This document shows positions 55,550-64,000 of a DNA stretch of 64,000 nucleotides, in pieces. A program made the translations under genes and the position numbers. The stretch's first letter is position 1. Each line of letters starts with the position of its first letter. This DNA comes from Nonomuraea sediminis (lineage in GTDB: Bacteria > Actinomycetota > Actinomycetes > Streptosporangiales > Streptosporangiaceae): positions 62,001 through 126,000 of the forward strand of contig NZ_JAHDTI010000020.1 in the NCBI RefSeq assembly GCF_018531495.1. Reading direction: 5' to 3'. Below the pieces are notes generated by a model, which did not search any database, was not told the DNA's origin, and was given only the letters and a program-made list of their open reading frames with translations.

Positions 55550-56929
55550 TCAGGCGGCCTGCGCCTCCTCGGCGGGGACGGCGGCCGGGGTCCTGCGGGG
55601 GAGCTGGGTGAGGGCGGTGACCAGGGCCAGGCCGATGATCCCGATCGCCACCAGGTAGGAGACGTGGTAGCCGGAGACCAGCGCCTCGGGGGAGGTCCCG
55701 CCCGCCACCGCGGTGGCCAGGGCGATCTGGGCGGCGATGCCGATCGAGATGCCCACCTGCTGCGTGACGTTGAACAGGCCCGAGGCCAGTCCTGACTCGG
55801 CGGGGGAGACGGCCGAGGTGGCGGCGACCGTGACGGCGGCCACCAGCAGGCCGAAGCCGACGCCGGTGAGCAGCTCGGGCGCCAGCAGGTGGGTGACGAA
55901 GCTGCTGCCGGTGTCCAGGCGCAGGTAGAACAGGAGCCCGGCGAGGATGAAGACGAGGCCGGCCACGATCGTGGGCCGCACGCCGTACCTGGCCAGAGCG
56001 CGGCCGCCGACCGTGGAGGCGGTCAGGGCGATCGCCACGGAAATGGGCACCAGCGACAGCCCGGACTCGGTGGCGTCGTAGCCCAGCACGACCTGGGTGT
56101 AGAGCGTCAGGATGAACGCCACCGGCTGCATGGCCCCCGCGATCAGGAACATCAGCAGGTTGCCCGCCCGCAGCTGCCGGTTGCGGAAGATGCGCAGCGG
56201 CATCAGCGGGCCGGCCGAGCGGCGCTCGATGAGCAGGAAGGCGCCGAGCAGCACGACCGCGCCGCCCACCAGCGGCCAGTCGGCGTCGACCACGGCGTAG
56301 ATCAGCAGCGCCAGCCCGCCGGTCGAGGTGATCGCGCCGAGCAGGTCGAAGCCGCCCGAGGCCCGCTCGCCCCGCGCCGCGGGCAGCAGCACCAGCGCCA
56401 GCGCCGCGGCCACCACGCCGATCGGCACGTTCACGAAGAACACCGACCGCCAGCCGAAACCGTCGGTGAGCAGCCCGCCCGCCACGACGCCCACCGAGGC
56501 GCCCACGGCGCCGACCGCGCCCCAGATGCCCATCGCCTTGGGCAGCGCGGGGTCGTCCTTGAAGATGGTCATCACCAGCGACAGCGCCGCGGGGGCCACC
56601 AGCGCCCCGCCCAGTCCCTGCGCCGCCCTGGCGGCCACCAGCGCGCCGCCGGAGGCGGCCAGTCCGCCGGCCAGCGAGGCCACGGCGAACAGCAGCATCC
56701 CGATCATGAAGATCCGCCGCCGCCCCACGTAGTCGGAAAGGCGGCCACCCAGCAGCAGCAACCCGCCGAACACCAGCGAATAGGCCGAGCTCATCCAGGA
56801 CAGGTCGCTCTGCGTCAGATGCAGTTCCCTGGCCATCGGCGGCATCGCGATGCTCACGATCATCAGGTCAAGGATCAGGACGAACTGGGTAGCCGCGAGC
56901 AACGCCAGCGCGGCCCATTTGTTCTTCAT
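55550..56929 (-). CDS. MFS transporter, DHA2-type 14-helix drug:H+ antiporter
   Basis: 459 residues from the ATG at 56929, with AAGGGAG upstream. The loop GGRLSDYVGRRRIFMIG (MFS motif A) and motif C-like helix GPxxGG-type (GAVGASVGVVAGGLL) are visible, and about 14 helices fit the DHA2 class. It probably exports a small toxic compound. The divergent HxlR gene is the likely regulator. Confidence 0.9.
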   Translation of the reverse strand: MKNKWAALALLAATQFVLILDLMIVSIAMPPMARELHLTQSDLSWMSSAYSLVFGGLLLLGGRLSDYVGRRRIFMIGMLLFAVASLAGGLAASGGALVAARAAQGLGGALVAPAALSLVMTIFKDDPALPKAMGIWGAVGAVGASVGVVAGGLLTDGFGWRSVFFVNVPIGVVAAALALVLLPAARGERASGGFDLLGAITSTGGLALLIYAVVDADWPLVGGAVVLLGAFLLIERRSAGPLMPLRIFRNRQLRAGNLLMFLIAGAMQPVAFILTLYTQVVLGYDATESGLSLVPISVAIALTASTVGGRALARYGVRPTIVAGLVFILAGLLFYLRLDTGSSFVTHLLAPELLTGVGFGLLVAAVTVAATSAVSPAESGLASGLFNVTQQVGISIGIAAQIALATAVAGGTSPEALVSGYHVSYLVAIGIIGLALVTALTQLPRRTPAAVPAEEAQAA

Positions 56930-57008
56930 GGCCAACTCCCTTGGGGCACTACTTGTAACAGTGGCCATGATGTGTGACTATCATCGCCAGACGGAAGAAG
57001 GCACTTTC

Positions 57009-57434
57009 ATGTCCCAGAGTCACACGCATGTACCAGAGCAGCTCAGGACCATCGACGACGCGGAAATGGCGATCGAGCAGGGCTTCTGCCCGATCCCACC
57101 GCGGGAGATCCTGGACAAGATCTCGGGCAAGTGGGCGATCCAGATCATCGTGATCACCGCCCGCCGGCCGGTCCGTTTCACCGAGCTGGAGCGCACCATC
57201 GAGGGCGTCAGCCGCCGCATGCTCACGCTGACCCTGCGCAATCTGGAGCGTGACGGCCTGCTCGAGCGGACGGTCTACCCCACGGTGCCGCCCAAGGTCG
57301 AATACCAGGCCACCCCCATGGCCCTGGAGCTGTACGAGGCGATGCTCACGCTGACCAACTGGTCGCGCAAGCACAGCGCCTGCGTGGCCAGGTCACGCCA
57401 GGCCTACGACGCCCGTCAGGAGGCCGCCGTCTGA
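57009..57434 (+). CDS. HxlR family transcriptional regulator
   Basis: 141 residues from the ATG at 57009 with AAGAAGG upstream; an ATG at 56970 is possible. The HxlR core is ISGKWAIQIIVITARRPVRF, then FTELERTIEGVSRRMLTLTLRNLERDGLL. HxlR proteins often respond to electrophiles, quinones or redox stress and control divergent efflux or reductase genes, here the MFS gene. The shared region (56930-57008) has a partial inverted repeat CACT-N9-AGTG at 56947-56963. Its end overlaps the next gene by 19 bases. Confidence 0.92.
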   Translation: MSQSHTHVPEQLRTIDDAEMAIEQGFCPIPPREILDKISGKWAIQIIVITARRPVRFTELERTIEGVSRRMLTLTLRNLERDGLLERTVYPTVPPKVEYQATPMALELYEAMLTLTNWSRKHSACVARSRQAYDARQEAAV

Positions 57435-58858
57435 GGTTCGAGTTCGGTACGGCGTGCCGTACCGAGCCGCCACGCGCCGGAGACGAGCAGCGGCAGCAGC
57501 AGGAAGCCGATGAAGATCGGTGAGGCCATGTAGCGGTAGTCCTGAGCGGAGATGTTGGCCAGGATCGCCAGCTGCTGCCCGGCGACGATGGCCGCCACCC
57601 CGACCACGTAGCGGTTGCGCAGCGACCACGCGGCCAGCGCCACGGCGAGGTAGGACAGGTAGGACCACAGCGCGCCCCGCCAGGCCAGCCAGTCGACGCT
57701 CTTGACCAGCCACAGGTCGAGCCAGGAGCGGACCACCTGGTGCAGGTTGTCGGACAGCGGCCGCAGCGAGTAGACGACGGCGCGGCCGGGGAAGTCGGTG
57801 ACCTTGCCGGGGCCGACATAGGTGTCGGCGTTGGGCAGGAGGGAGAAGCGGTAGGTGTCGCCGCCCATGGCCGACTCGTCCTCGGCCAGCTTCCAGGCGA
57901 TGGAGCCGCGGCAGAGCCTGGCCTTGATGACCTCGCCCGGGTCCTTGATCAGCAGCCGCCGCCACAGGTCGAGCAGCTCGCCCGCGTGCGCGTCGGCCTG
58001 CTGCCAGCTGAAGTTGGCACGCCAGATCAGCGGATTGATTGTGTAGCAGGTGCCGCCCTTGGTCCACCTGTTCAGCGGCGCCACGCTGGCCAGCAGGGTC
58101 GTGTCCCGGTCGTCGAACAGCTCGGGGTGCTCGGCGAAGGCCACGGCGATGTCGCCGAAGGCGGTGTGGTAGACGTACGTCTTCGTCGGAGCCGCGATCC
58201 CGACGTGCGGGAAGACCAGGTTGTTGAGCATCAGCGGGATCGCGGACGCGGCCACACCGACAACCGCCAGCAGTATCCGCTGCTCCTTGAGCACCACGAG
58301 CAGGACGATCACCGCGAGGATCACGACCAGGAACCCGTTGGCCCTGAACAGGCCGAGAGCGGTGAACAGCAGCCCGAGCGCGACCAGCCGCAGGCGGGTC
58401 ACGCTCCTGTCGGCCGCGATCCGCGCGCACACCGCGGCGATGAGCAGGGCGCAGATGGAGAACGGCACGTCCTTCCACAGCGCGACCGAGAAGGCGCCCA
58501 CGGGAGGCAGAAAGGGCAGCAGCACCGCCAGCCCTGTCGTCCAGCGTTTGGGCGCGCCCATCGCCTTGAGCGCCTCGGCGAGCACCGTGATCGCCGCGGC
58601 CATGGCCGTGGTCTGCAGCAGCGTGACCAGCGCGATGTCACCCGTGAACCTGAAGCTGAGCCACAGCAGCGAGTCGTAGAGCACGGAGTGGTCGCTGATC
58701 CACGGGCCGGCCACGGTGTGGCTCAGATAGAGAACGGAGTCACGGCTGAACAGTCCGGGATAGAGAGCCGCCCACCACAGCAGTAACACAACCTGAATCG
58801 CCACGAATGTCGCGATCTTTGGAGTTTTACTGGCACTTTCCGTGGGTTCGTTGTCCAT
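57416..58858 (-). CDS. Polytopic membrane protein, DUF6020-like, possible GT-C glycosyltransferase
   Basis: About 480 residues from the ATG at 58858; a TTG at 58867 is possible. At least ten hydrophobic helices, with an early SRDSVLYLSHTVAGPWISDH segment in the first loop and TGDIALVTLLQTT. This resembles the DUF6020/ArnT-like group with GT-C topology that moves lipid-linked sugars. The outer loop contains acidic residues near NPLIWRANF. The activity is not proven. It lies downstream of the deacetylase gene on the same strand (45 bases), in the surface-polymer region. Confidence 0.78.
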   Translation of the reverse strand: MDNEPTESASKTPKIATFVAIQVVLLLWWAALYPGLFSRDSVLYLSHTVAGPWISDHSVLYDSLLWLSFRFTGDIALVTLLQTTAMAAAITVLAEALKAMGAPKRWTTGLAVLLPFLPPVGAFSVALWKDVPFSICALLIAAVCARIAADRSVTRLRLVALGLLFTALGLFRANGFLVVILAVIVLLVVLKEQRILLAVVGVAASAIPLMLNNLVFPHVGIAAPTKTYVYHTAFGDIAVAFAEHPELFDDRDTTLLASVAPLNRWTKGGTCYTINPLIWRANFSWQQADAHAGELLDLWRRLLIKDPGEVIKARLCRGSIAWKLAEDESAMGGDTYRFSLLPNADTYVGPGKVTDFPGRAVVYSLRPLSDNLHQVVRSWLDLWLVKSVDWLAWRGALWSYLSYLAVALAAWSLRNRYVVGVAAIVAGQQLAILANISAQDYRYMASPIFIGFLLLPLLVSGAWRLGTARRTELEPQTAAS

Positions 58859-58903
58859 GGCTCCCAAATCCCGGCCTAGACGGCTCGGGACACGCTACCC
58901 GAC

Positions 58904-59605
58904 CTACGGGTAGCTCGTGCCGGCCTGTGGCTGCCTGTCGCCGAACAAGGCCGGCAGCGTGACCAGGTGGAAGCCGCGCCGATGGAGCATCCTGAGGATG
59001 TACGGCATGGCCTCGATCGTCTCCGGATACACGTCGTGCATCAGGATCACGCCGTTGCGCTTGGCGTCCCGCATCACCTCGCGGATGATCTTCGTGGCGT
59101 CGCGCGTCTTCCAGTCCTGCGAGGAGCGCGACCACAGGATCTCCGCCAGGCCTTGCTGACCGGCCAGGCCCAGCACCCGCTTGTCGGTGTCCCCGTACGG
59201 CGGGCGGTAGAGCTTCGGGCGTATCCCGATGGCCTTCTCGATGGCGTCCTGCGTGGTCATCAGCTCTTCGATGATCTTCGCGTCGGACAGGGTCGGCAGG
59301 TGAGGGTGCGTGTAGGAGTGGTTCCCGATCGCGTGGCCCTCGGAATGCTCCCGCCGGGCGACATCCGCATATGTCACGACATGCTGGCCCTCGAGAAAGA
59401 AGGTGGCTTTTACGTCCCGCTTCTTGAGGATGTCGAGCAGCTTGCTGGTATAAGGCCCGGGCCCGTCGTCGAAGGTGAGCGCCAGGCACTTGATGTGGCG
59501 GCAGTTGACGGCAGCCGAGGCCGGGGCGGGGACGGCCGCGAATGCGACTTGTGTGCTCATCGCCAGCGAAATCGCTAGCAAGTTCTTTATCAACACACTG
59601 GTCAC
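58904..59605 (-). CDS. Polysaccharide deacetylase (NodB homology domain), exported
   Basis: 233 residues with a signal peptide (about residues 1-24). The NodB motifs are in place: TFDDGPGPYT (Asp46, Asp47), HSYTHPHL (His96, His100), RPPYGD (about 134-139) and LMHDVYPET (His190). It removes N-acetyl groups from a polysaccharide such as peptidoglycan, chitin or a wall polymer outside the cell. It is co-oriented with the downstream membrane gene and divergent from the glycosyltransferase. Confidence 0.93.
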   Translation of the reverse strand: MTSVLIKNLLAISLAMSTQVAFAAVPAPASAAVNCRHIKCLALTFDDGPGPYTSKLLDILKKRDVKATFFLEGQHVVTYADVARREHSEGHAIGNHSYTHPHLPTLSDAKIIEELMTTQDAIEKAIGIRPKLYRPPYGDTDKRVLGLAGQQGLAEILWSRSSQDWKTRDATKIIREVMRDAKRNGVILMHDVYPETIEAMPYILRMLHRRGFHLVTLPALFGDRQPQAGTSYP

Positions 59606-59781
59606 AGTACGGCGGGGTGGGCAGCAAGTCTGGTTGCTCCGTTCTCCAGGTATCGCAAAGCTTTGTCGGTATTCTTACGGAGGCCACGGATGGTGGGAAG
59701 GTGGGTGATTGTCCAGGCCAAGGTAAACGCATCGAGTGTTGCTTAGTCATGGAGTCATCAAGCTGGCTAACATGCTTCTCT
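59606..59781. other. Divergent region between deacetylase and glycosyltransferase
   Basis: 176 bases that should hold both divergent promoters. No clear operator was found. The glycosyltransferase start is not fixed by a good ribosome-binding site; ATG at 59749, 59782 and 59803 are all possible. Confidence 0.4.
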
Positions 59782-62700
59782 ATGGAAGTCACGGACAAGC
59801 GTATGCCGCTAGTGTCGGCAATTGTTCCGATTTACAATGTTGAGCGCTATTTGCGGGTGGCGCTCGAGTCCCTGGCCTCGCAGACCCACACCAACCTCGA
59901 AGTGGTCATGGTCGACGACGGGTCGACAGACGGCAGCGCCCTGATCGCGAAGGAGTTCGCCGCCAGGGATGAGCGTTTTCTCCTGATAAGCCAGGAGAAC
60001 GGTGGCCTGAGCAAGGCGCGCAACGTCGGGATCCGTCACGCGACGGGCGATTACCTGACGTTTTTCGACTCCGATGACATCAGCCCGCACTACGCATTCA
60101 GATCCGTGATTCGAACGCTGGAGCAGACCGGCTCGGATTTCCTGTCGGGCCGGGTCGTCCGACTCGACAGCAGGGGCACTTTCGACGTGCCCATGCAGAG
60201 CGATTCACACGCGAAGAGCATCCTCAGCACGACCGTGGAGAAAACCCCCGCGCTCATGCGCGACTTTCTCGCCGGGAACAAATTCTATCGGCGCCGCTTC
60301 TGGGATGCGGCAGGTCTGGAGTTTCCGGACGGGCTCACGTTCGAAGACGGTCCGGTAAGCGTCCGGGCGCATGCGCTCGCCCATTCCGTGGACGTGGTCA
60401 GGATTCCGACCTGTTACTGGCGGATGCGCGAGGTGGGTACCGGGCGGTCCATCAGTCAGCAGAACACGGAGGCGCATTTCTTCACCGACCGGATCGAGAC
60501 CTCACTCCTCTCGATCGACTTCCTGAGCCGGGAACGGCCGGACCTGCTCGGCCTTTTCTACGCCGAGGACATCGGCCACAAGTTCGTCATCATGTACAGG
60601 TATCTGGCCGCGACCTCGCCGGAGGTGCGTGGACAGTTCATGGACAGGGCCGCCGACTACCTGGAGCGTGCTCCTGAGGAGGTGATCGACGGCCTTCCGC
60701 CGGAGCTGCGTCAGCGGATCCTGCTCACCAAGCGGGGTGATCTGTCAGGGCTGATGGAAGACCTTCAGGCGGCGGTACCCCCCGCTCCTGACAGGGGCAG
60801 GCCGTCGATTCTGCGCGCACATTTCCGGCCTCCCGGCGAGCAGGGCGACGTGCACGGCGCCGTGAGCAGTGTGGAGCTCGACGGCGACCAGGTGCGGATC
60901 ATCGGGTTCGGCCACCTGGCCGGACTGCCCGCCGAAGGTCGGCTCACGGCCGCGAACCGCGCCATCTGGGCGACCCACGACAAGTCCGGCACGAAGCACC
61001 GCGTGCCGTTCCAGGCCACCCCCAGCCCGCAGGCAGCGGCGTCGCAGCCCGAGCATGCGGAGTGGAGTGCCGGCTACGCCGGATACGACGCCCGGCTCGA
61101 CCTCGGGATGCTGAAGAAGAACGGTCGCTGGCTCTACGGCATCTGGCGGTTGACCATGACGGCGATGACCCCACGCGGGCTGTGCAAGGGCCCGCTCGCT
61201 GCCGGTTCGATCCTGATCGCGCGAGACCTGCGTCCCATCGACGTGGACGCCGACGTCCGGATCATTCCGATCATCGAGGACGGCGCCCTCATCCTGCGGG
61301 TCAAGAAGACCGAGGCGATGTTGACCGGCTGCCGGGCCGACGGCGGAGACGTGGTCCTGTCCGGACTCCTGCGCGGAAAGCCGACCGATGGCGCTCGACT
61401 GCAGTTGCGCAGGATATCCCAGGTGGCCGAGGTGTCCGTGCCGCTGGCGACCGCGCGCGGTCCGAAGGGCTTCGCCACTTTCACGGCTCGGCTGCCGATG
61501 TCCCAGGTGCTGGCAGAGGTGGGGCCCGCGACGCCGGCTCCGGTGTCCGCCGCTCAGAATCGCCTGTACTTCAACGTCGTCCTCCCCGGTCAGGCGGACC
61601 GTAGCCTCCCGGCAGATTTTCGGATGGGAACGGTCAGCCTGTTCGCTGACGGTCAGCGGCTGGACATCGCCGTCGATCACAGCGGAAAGGCGACGGCCAC
61701 GCTTCGCCCGGCTCTGCCGACTATGGAACGCGTCCGCTGGGGAGCCGGCGGGACCCTGGAGATCTCGGGTTCGGGCGGGCGACCGTACGGGCTGGTGGTC
61801 CGGCACAACAGGCGGCGGGAAGAGCGGCTCGTGCCGATCGAGGCCGGGCCCGACGGCACCTGGAGCGCTCGGCTCGATCCGACGCGTGTTCCGGTGGCCG
61901 GGACCGTGCTCCCGCTCCGGCCGGGGACGTGGCGCTTCGTCCTGCGGACCCGAGACTACGGCGATGTGGACTTCCCCCATGCCGGCGAGGCTCTGGCCGA
62001 GCTGGGCGCGAGGGACGGCTTCCACGTCGCCGCCCTGAGCCTGGACCGGTTGGTGCTTCAGGTCCTGCCCCGCCTCGGCGACGACGAGCGGGGCGCGTTC
62101 AACCAGCGCATCCTGCGAGAGGTTCGCTATCCCCGCCTTCGGGATCGGCCGCTGCGCGAGGCGATCCTCTACAGCAGCTTCGGCGGGAAGAAGTACTCCG
62201 GCGCGCCACGGGCACTGTACGAGCTGCTCTCGGCGGGCGAGCACGCGGTCGAGCACGTCTGGGTGACCAGCGACGGGCAGGCCCCCCTGCCCGAGGGGGT
62301 CCGCAGCGTCGAGCTGATGAGCCGGGGGTGGTACGAGGCCCTGGCCACGAGCCGCCACATCGTGACCGATGTCGATCTGCCGGACTGGTTCGTCCGTCGC
62401 AAGGGCCAGACGGTGACGCACACCGGGGACGACCCCACGATCGGCCGCCCGGAAAGCGACCTGCTGGTCAACGGGGACCTGGCGGAGATCGCCGCGGCCG
62501 TCCGGCGGGAGCTGAACATCCCCGCGGGCAAGCACATCCTGCTCTACGCGCCGACCCGCAGGCCCTACGAGCATTACGGCTCGGGTCGGTACAGGTTCGC
62601 CCTGCGTCTGGAACCCGCCAAGTTCACCGACGCCCTGCGCGAGGAGTACGTGCTCCTGGTGCGGCGGCATCCTGAGGCCATAGACGACCTGCTCGGGATG

Positions 62701-63024
62701 AACGACGACTTCGTCGTCGACGTCGCGAACTACCCGGACGTCAACCGGCTGCTCGCCGCGGCGGACGTGCTCGTCACCGACTACTCGTCGGTCGCCGCGA
62801 CCTTCCTCAACACCGCGCGCCCGGTGCTGTTCTACGCCTACGACCTCGATGAGGAGCGCGACTTCGACCCGCCGGGTCCCGTGCTGCGGACCACGGAAGA
62901 GATCGTCGACGCGCTTTCGGACCTCGACGCGGTCAAGCTCGAGTACAGCGCCCGCTACGCCGCGTTCGGAAAGGACGACGGCCAGGCCACCGCGAGGCTC
63001 GCGGCCCGCCTTTTCGCCAAGTGA
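59782..63024 (+). CDS. GT2 glycosyltransferase fused to a TagF-like domain
   Basis: About 1080 residues from the ATG at 59782 (59749 or 59803 are alternatives). Residues 8-230 are a GT-A glycosyltransferase: SAIVPIYNVERYLR, VDDGSTDGS, FFDSDD. A long middle of beta-rich repeats follows. The C-terminal 350 residues resemble the CDP-glycerol glycerophosphotransferase family (YSSFGGKKYSGAPRALYELL, ILLYAPTRRP, VTDYSSVAATFL). The WHGTPLK-type segment and the roughly 60-90 residues after it are missing, so that domain may be inactive. It probably builds a teichoic-acid-like wall polymer. Confidence 0.85.
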   Translation: MEVTDKRMPLVSAIVPIYNVERYLRVALESLASQTHTNLEVVMVDDGSTDGSALIAKEFAARDERFLLISQENGGLSKARNVGIRHATGDYLTFFDSDDISPHYAFRSVIRTLEQTGSDFLSGRVVRLDSRGTFDVPMQSDSHAKSILSTTVEKTPALMRDFLAGNKFYRRRFWDAAGLEFPDGLTFEDGPVSVRAHALAHSVDVVRIPTCYWRMREVGTGRSISQQNTEAHFFTDRIETSLLSIDFLSRERPDLLGLFYAEDIGHKFVIMYRYLAATSPEVRGQFMDRAADYLERAPEEVIDGLPPELRQRILLTKRGDLSGLMEDLQAAVPPAPDRGRPSILRAHFRPPGEQGDVHGAVSSVELDGDQVRIIGFGHLAGLPAEGRLTAANRAIWATHDKSGTKHRVPFQATPSPQAAASQPEHAEWSAGYAGYDARLDLGMLKKNGRWLYGIWRLTMTAMTPRGLCKGPLAAGSILIARDLRPIDVDADVRIIPIIEDGALILRVKKTEAMLTGCRADGGDVVLSGLLRGKPTDGARLQLRRISQVAEVSVPLATARGPKGFATFTARLPMSQVLAEVGPATPAPVSAAQNRLYFNVVLPGQADRSLPADFRMGTVSLFADGQRLDIAVDHSGKATATLRPALPTMERVRWGAGGTLEISGSGGRPYGLVVRHNRRREERLVPIEAGPDGTWSARLDPTRVPVAGTVLPLRPGTWRFVLRTRDYGDVDFPHAGEALAELGARDGFHVAALSLDRLVLQVLPRLGDDERGAFNQRILREVRYPRLRDRPLREAILYSSFGGKKYSGAPRALYELLSAGEHAVEHVWVTSDGQAPLPEGVRSVELMSRGWYEALATSRHIVTDVDLPDWFVRRKGQTVTHTGDDPTIGRPESDLLVNGDLAEIAAAVRRELNIPAGKHILLYAPTRRPYEHYGSGRYRFALRLEPAKFTDALREEYVLLVRRHPEAIDDLLGMNDDFVVDVANYPDVNRLLAAADVLVTDYSSVAATFLNTARPVLFYAYDLDEERDFDPPGPVLRTTEEIVDALSDLDAVKLEYSARYAAFGKDDGQATARLAARLFAK

Positions 63025-63030
63025 CTTCCA

Positions 63031-63059
63031 GGCCTGTCCGTCACATGGGCGGACAGGCC
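63031..63059. terminator. Bidirectional terminator between the glycosyltransferase and LicD genes
   Basis: GGCCTGTCCG (63031-63040) pairs perfectly with CGGACAGGCC (63050-63059), loop 9 bases, between two converging genes. Confidence 0.7.
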
Positions 63060-63072
63060 GAAGTCGTGTGTG

Positions 63073-64000
63073 CTAGCGGAATCCCGGCTCGCCGCCAGGG
63101 AGCTCCAGACCCGCGAACCGGCCCGCGGACGGGCTGCCCGCACGCACCCGCTCGGCCCGCTCGGCGAACTCCCTCACCTCGCTCGGCGTCAGCCAGGTCG
63201 TGGCCAGCAGCTTCCTGTCGTTCTTGTCCTGGTAGTAGCGGAAGTCTGACCTGGGTGTCCGCCAGCCCGGCCCGTAGTTGTCCACCAGGAACGCCTCCGT
63301 GTCGCGGGGCACGTAGACCTCGCGGTCCATGAAGGTCGCGGGCACCACGGGCTCGAAGTCCTCTTTCCGCAGCTCGTGGGCGTCGAATGACCAGGCCCTG
63401 CCGCGGTGGAACCACACGGGGATGACATCGATCCACATCCCGTTGAGCCCCACCTTGATCATGCGGCCGTTGCCGGCGAAGCAGATGTCGAGCCCGAGCT
63501 CCATCAGCCGCAGCGAGGTCTCCTGCAACTCGACCTTCAGATCCTTCGGGCGGGTCGAGTCGGCGAGGTAGGCGCAGTCGAAGTCGTCGTCCCCGGGGAT
63601 GAAGCCCTGGTCGCGGTGGTGGCCGAGCAGCGTGCCGTAGAACAGGAACAGGTGCTTGCCGAAGTGTCGCTCAAGGATCTCCTTGGCGCGGACGTAGACG
63701 AGCAGGCGCGCCACCTGCTCGCTCTCGCTGGGCGGCCAGCCGCCCCACTTGGTCGGCACCCGCCCCTCCGCCAGGAGTTCGGGCAGCTTGCCGTTGCCGC
63801 CCGGCACGTGAACTCGCACGGTGGTGGCGTTGGCGGTGGTGACAAGGTGCCGCCCCTCCACGGTCAGCTCCAGCTCGGTCCGCTCGTCGAACTGGCCCAT
63901 CACGTCATGGGTGAGCTCGTAGGAGAAGGTGGGCAGCCAGGGCCCGGCGTCGACGGTGATCCGCTTGAGCACGCGACCGCCGACGTGGATGGCGACGCTC
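63073..64000 (-). CDS. LicD/fukutin-family nucleotidyltransferase-like protein (5' end outside window)
   Basis: At least 309 residues; the frame is open to the end of the window. The GTG at 63972 is internal, since the sequence before it reads on (VAIHVGGR). The LicD signature is FYGTLLGHHRDQGFIPGDDD followed by FDCAYL, the Asp-rich active site of this family, which attaches phosphodiester-linked groups such as phosphocholine to wall polymers. The function fits the neighbouring TagF-like glycosyltransferase. The partner substrate is unknown. Confidence 0.85.
   Translation of the reverse strand, partial: SVAIHVGGRVLKRITVDAGPWLPTFSYELTHDVMGQFDERTELELTVEGRHLVTTANATTVRVHVPGGNGKLPELLAEGRVPTKWGGWPPSESEQVARLLVYVRAKEILERHFGKHLFLFYGTLLGHHRDQGFIPGDDDFDCAYLADSTRPKDLKVELQETSLRLMELGLDICFAGNGRMIKVGLNGMWIDVIPVWFHRGRAWSFDAHELRKEDFEPVVPATFMDREVYVPRDTEAFLVDNYGPGWRTPRSDFRYYQDKNDRKLLATTWLTPSEVREFAERAERVRAGSPSAGRFAGLELPGGEPGFR

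Noticed and set aside
60745..62670. 641-codon frame antisense to the glycosyltransferase
   Set aside because: Shadow frame without recognisable protein features.

Overview
This 64 kb window is chromosomal DNA of a very GC-rich actinomycete. GTG and TTG starts are frequent and most genes have G/C third positions. The order alr - alpha/beta hydrolase - tsaE - tsaB - rimI - tsaD - groES - groEL - shbA-type sigma factor - DUF5319 - guaB - guaB3 - guaA is the conserved backbone of filamentous actinobacteria. The His-rich GroEL tail, the class F-like sortase and the large accessory content suggest a Streptosporangiales-type organism (Nonomuraea-like). That assignment rests on gene order and protein character only, not on a search.

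Layout. Bases 1-6784 carry cell wall and tRNA-modification genes (alr, tsaE, tsaB, rimI, tsaD), interrupted by a sortase with a possible substrate and a kinase-fold gene. Bases 6765-12831 run mostly on the minus strand: an epimerase/DoxX-like pair, a 577-residue coiled-coil protein, a methyltransferase, and a MarR regulator divergent from a reductase. Bases 12847-15046 are groES-groEL with promoter, CIRCE operator and terminator. Bases 15374-20650 hold the ShbA-like sigma factor, a previously unlisted 50-codon anti-sigma-like ORF coupled to it, DUF5319, a TrmB/LuxR regulator, and the two IMP dehydrogenase-family genes. Bases 20807-25967 are an accessory stretch with two TetR regulators, each next to a good palindromic operator. 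Bases 25960-30599 are an amino-sugar (probably N-acetylgalactosamine) catabolic operon with a divergent DeoR regulator. Bases 30763-35317 carry furA-katG and a glycerol-3-phosphate dehydrogenase. Bases 35326-42585 carry a secreted subtilase under a short LuxR regulator, and a membrane Ser/Thr kinase fused to a propeller-like sensor and coupled to a propeller lipoprotein. gabD2 follows.

Bases 44161-45704 are an IS605/IS1341-type insertion. It has a frameshifted tnpB (RNA-guided nuclease family), strong hairpins at its 3' end (candidate omega-RNA), and a back-to-back solitary Phd/YefM antitoxin. Bases 45766-51522 hold a metallo-hydrolase, two intergenic repeat arrays, an interspersed repeat, GNAT and Lrp genes, and a LacI regulon with two matching palindromes. 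Bases 51533-55545 end with a DUF885 protein, an SDR and guaA with a very strong terminator. Bases 55550-57434 are an MFS/HxlR pair. Bases 57416-64000 are a surface-glycopolymer region: a multi-span membrane protein, a polysaccharide deacetylase, a GT2-TagF fusion with an apparent internal deletion, and a LicD-like gene running off the window.

The strongest candidates for something undescribed are the tnpB/Phd back-to-back unit, the mini anti-sigma ORF behind the ShbA-like factor, the kinase/propeller pair, the coiled-coil protein, and the intergenic repeat arrays. No rRNA or tRNA gene and no convincing CRISPR array was seen.
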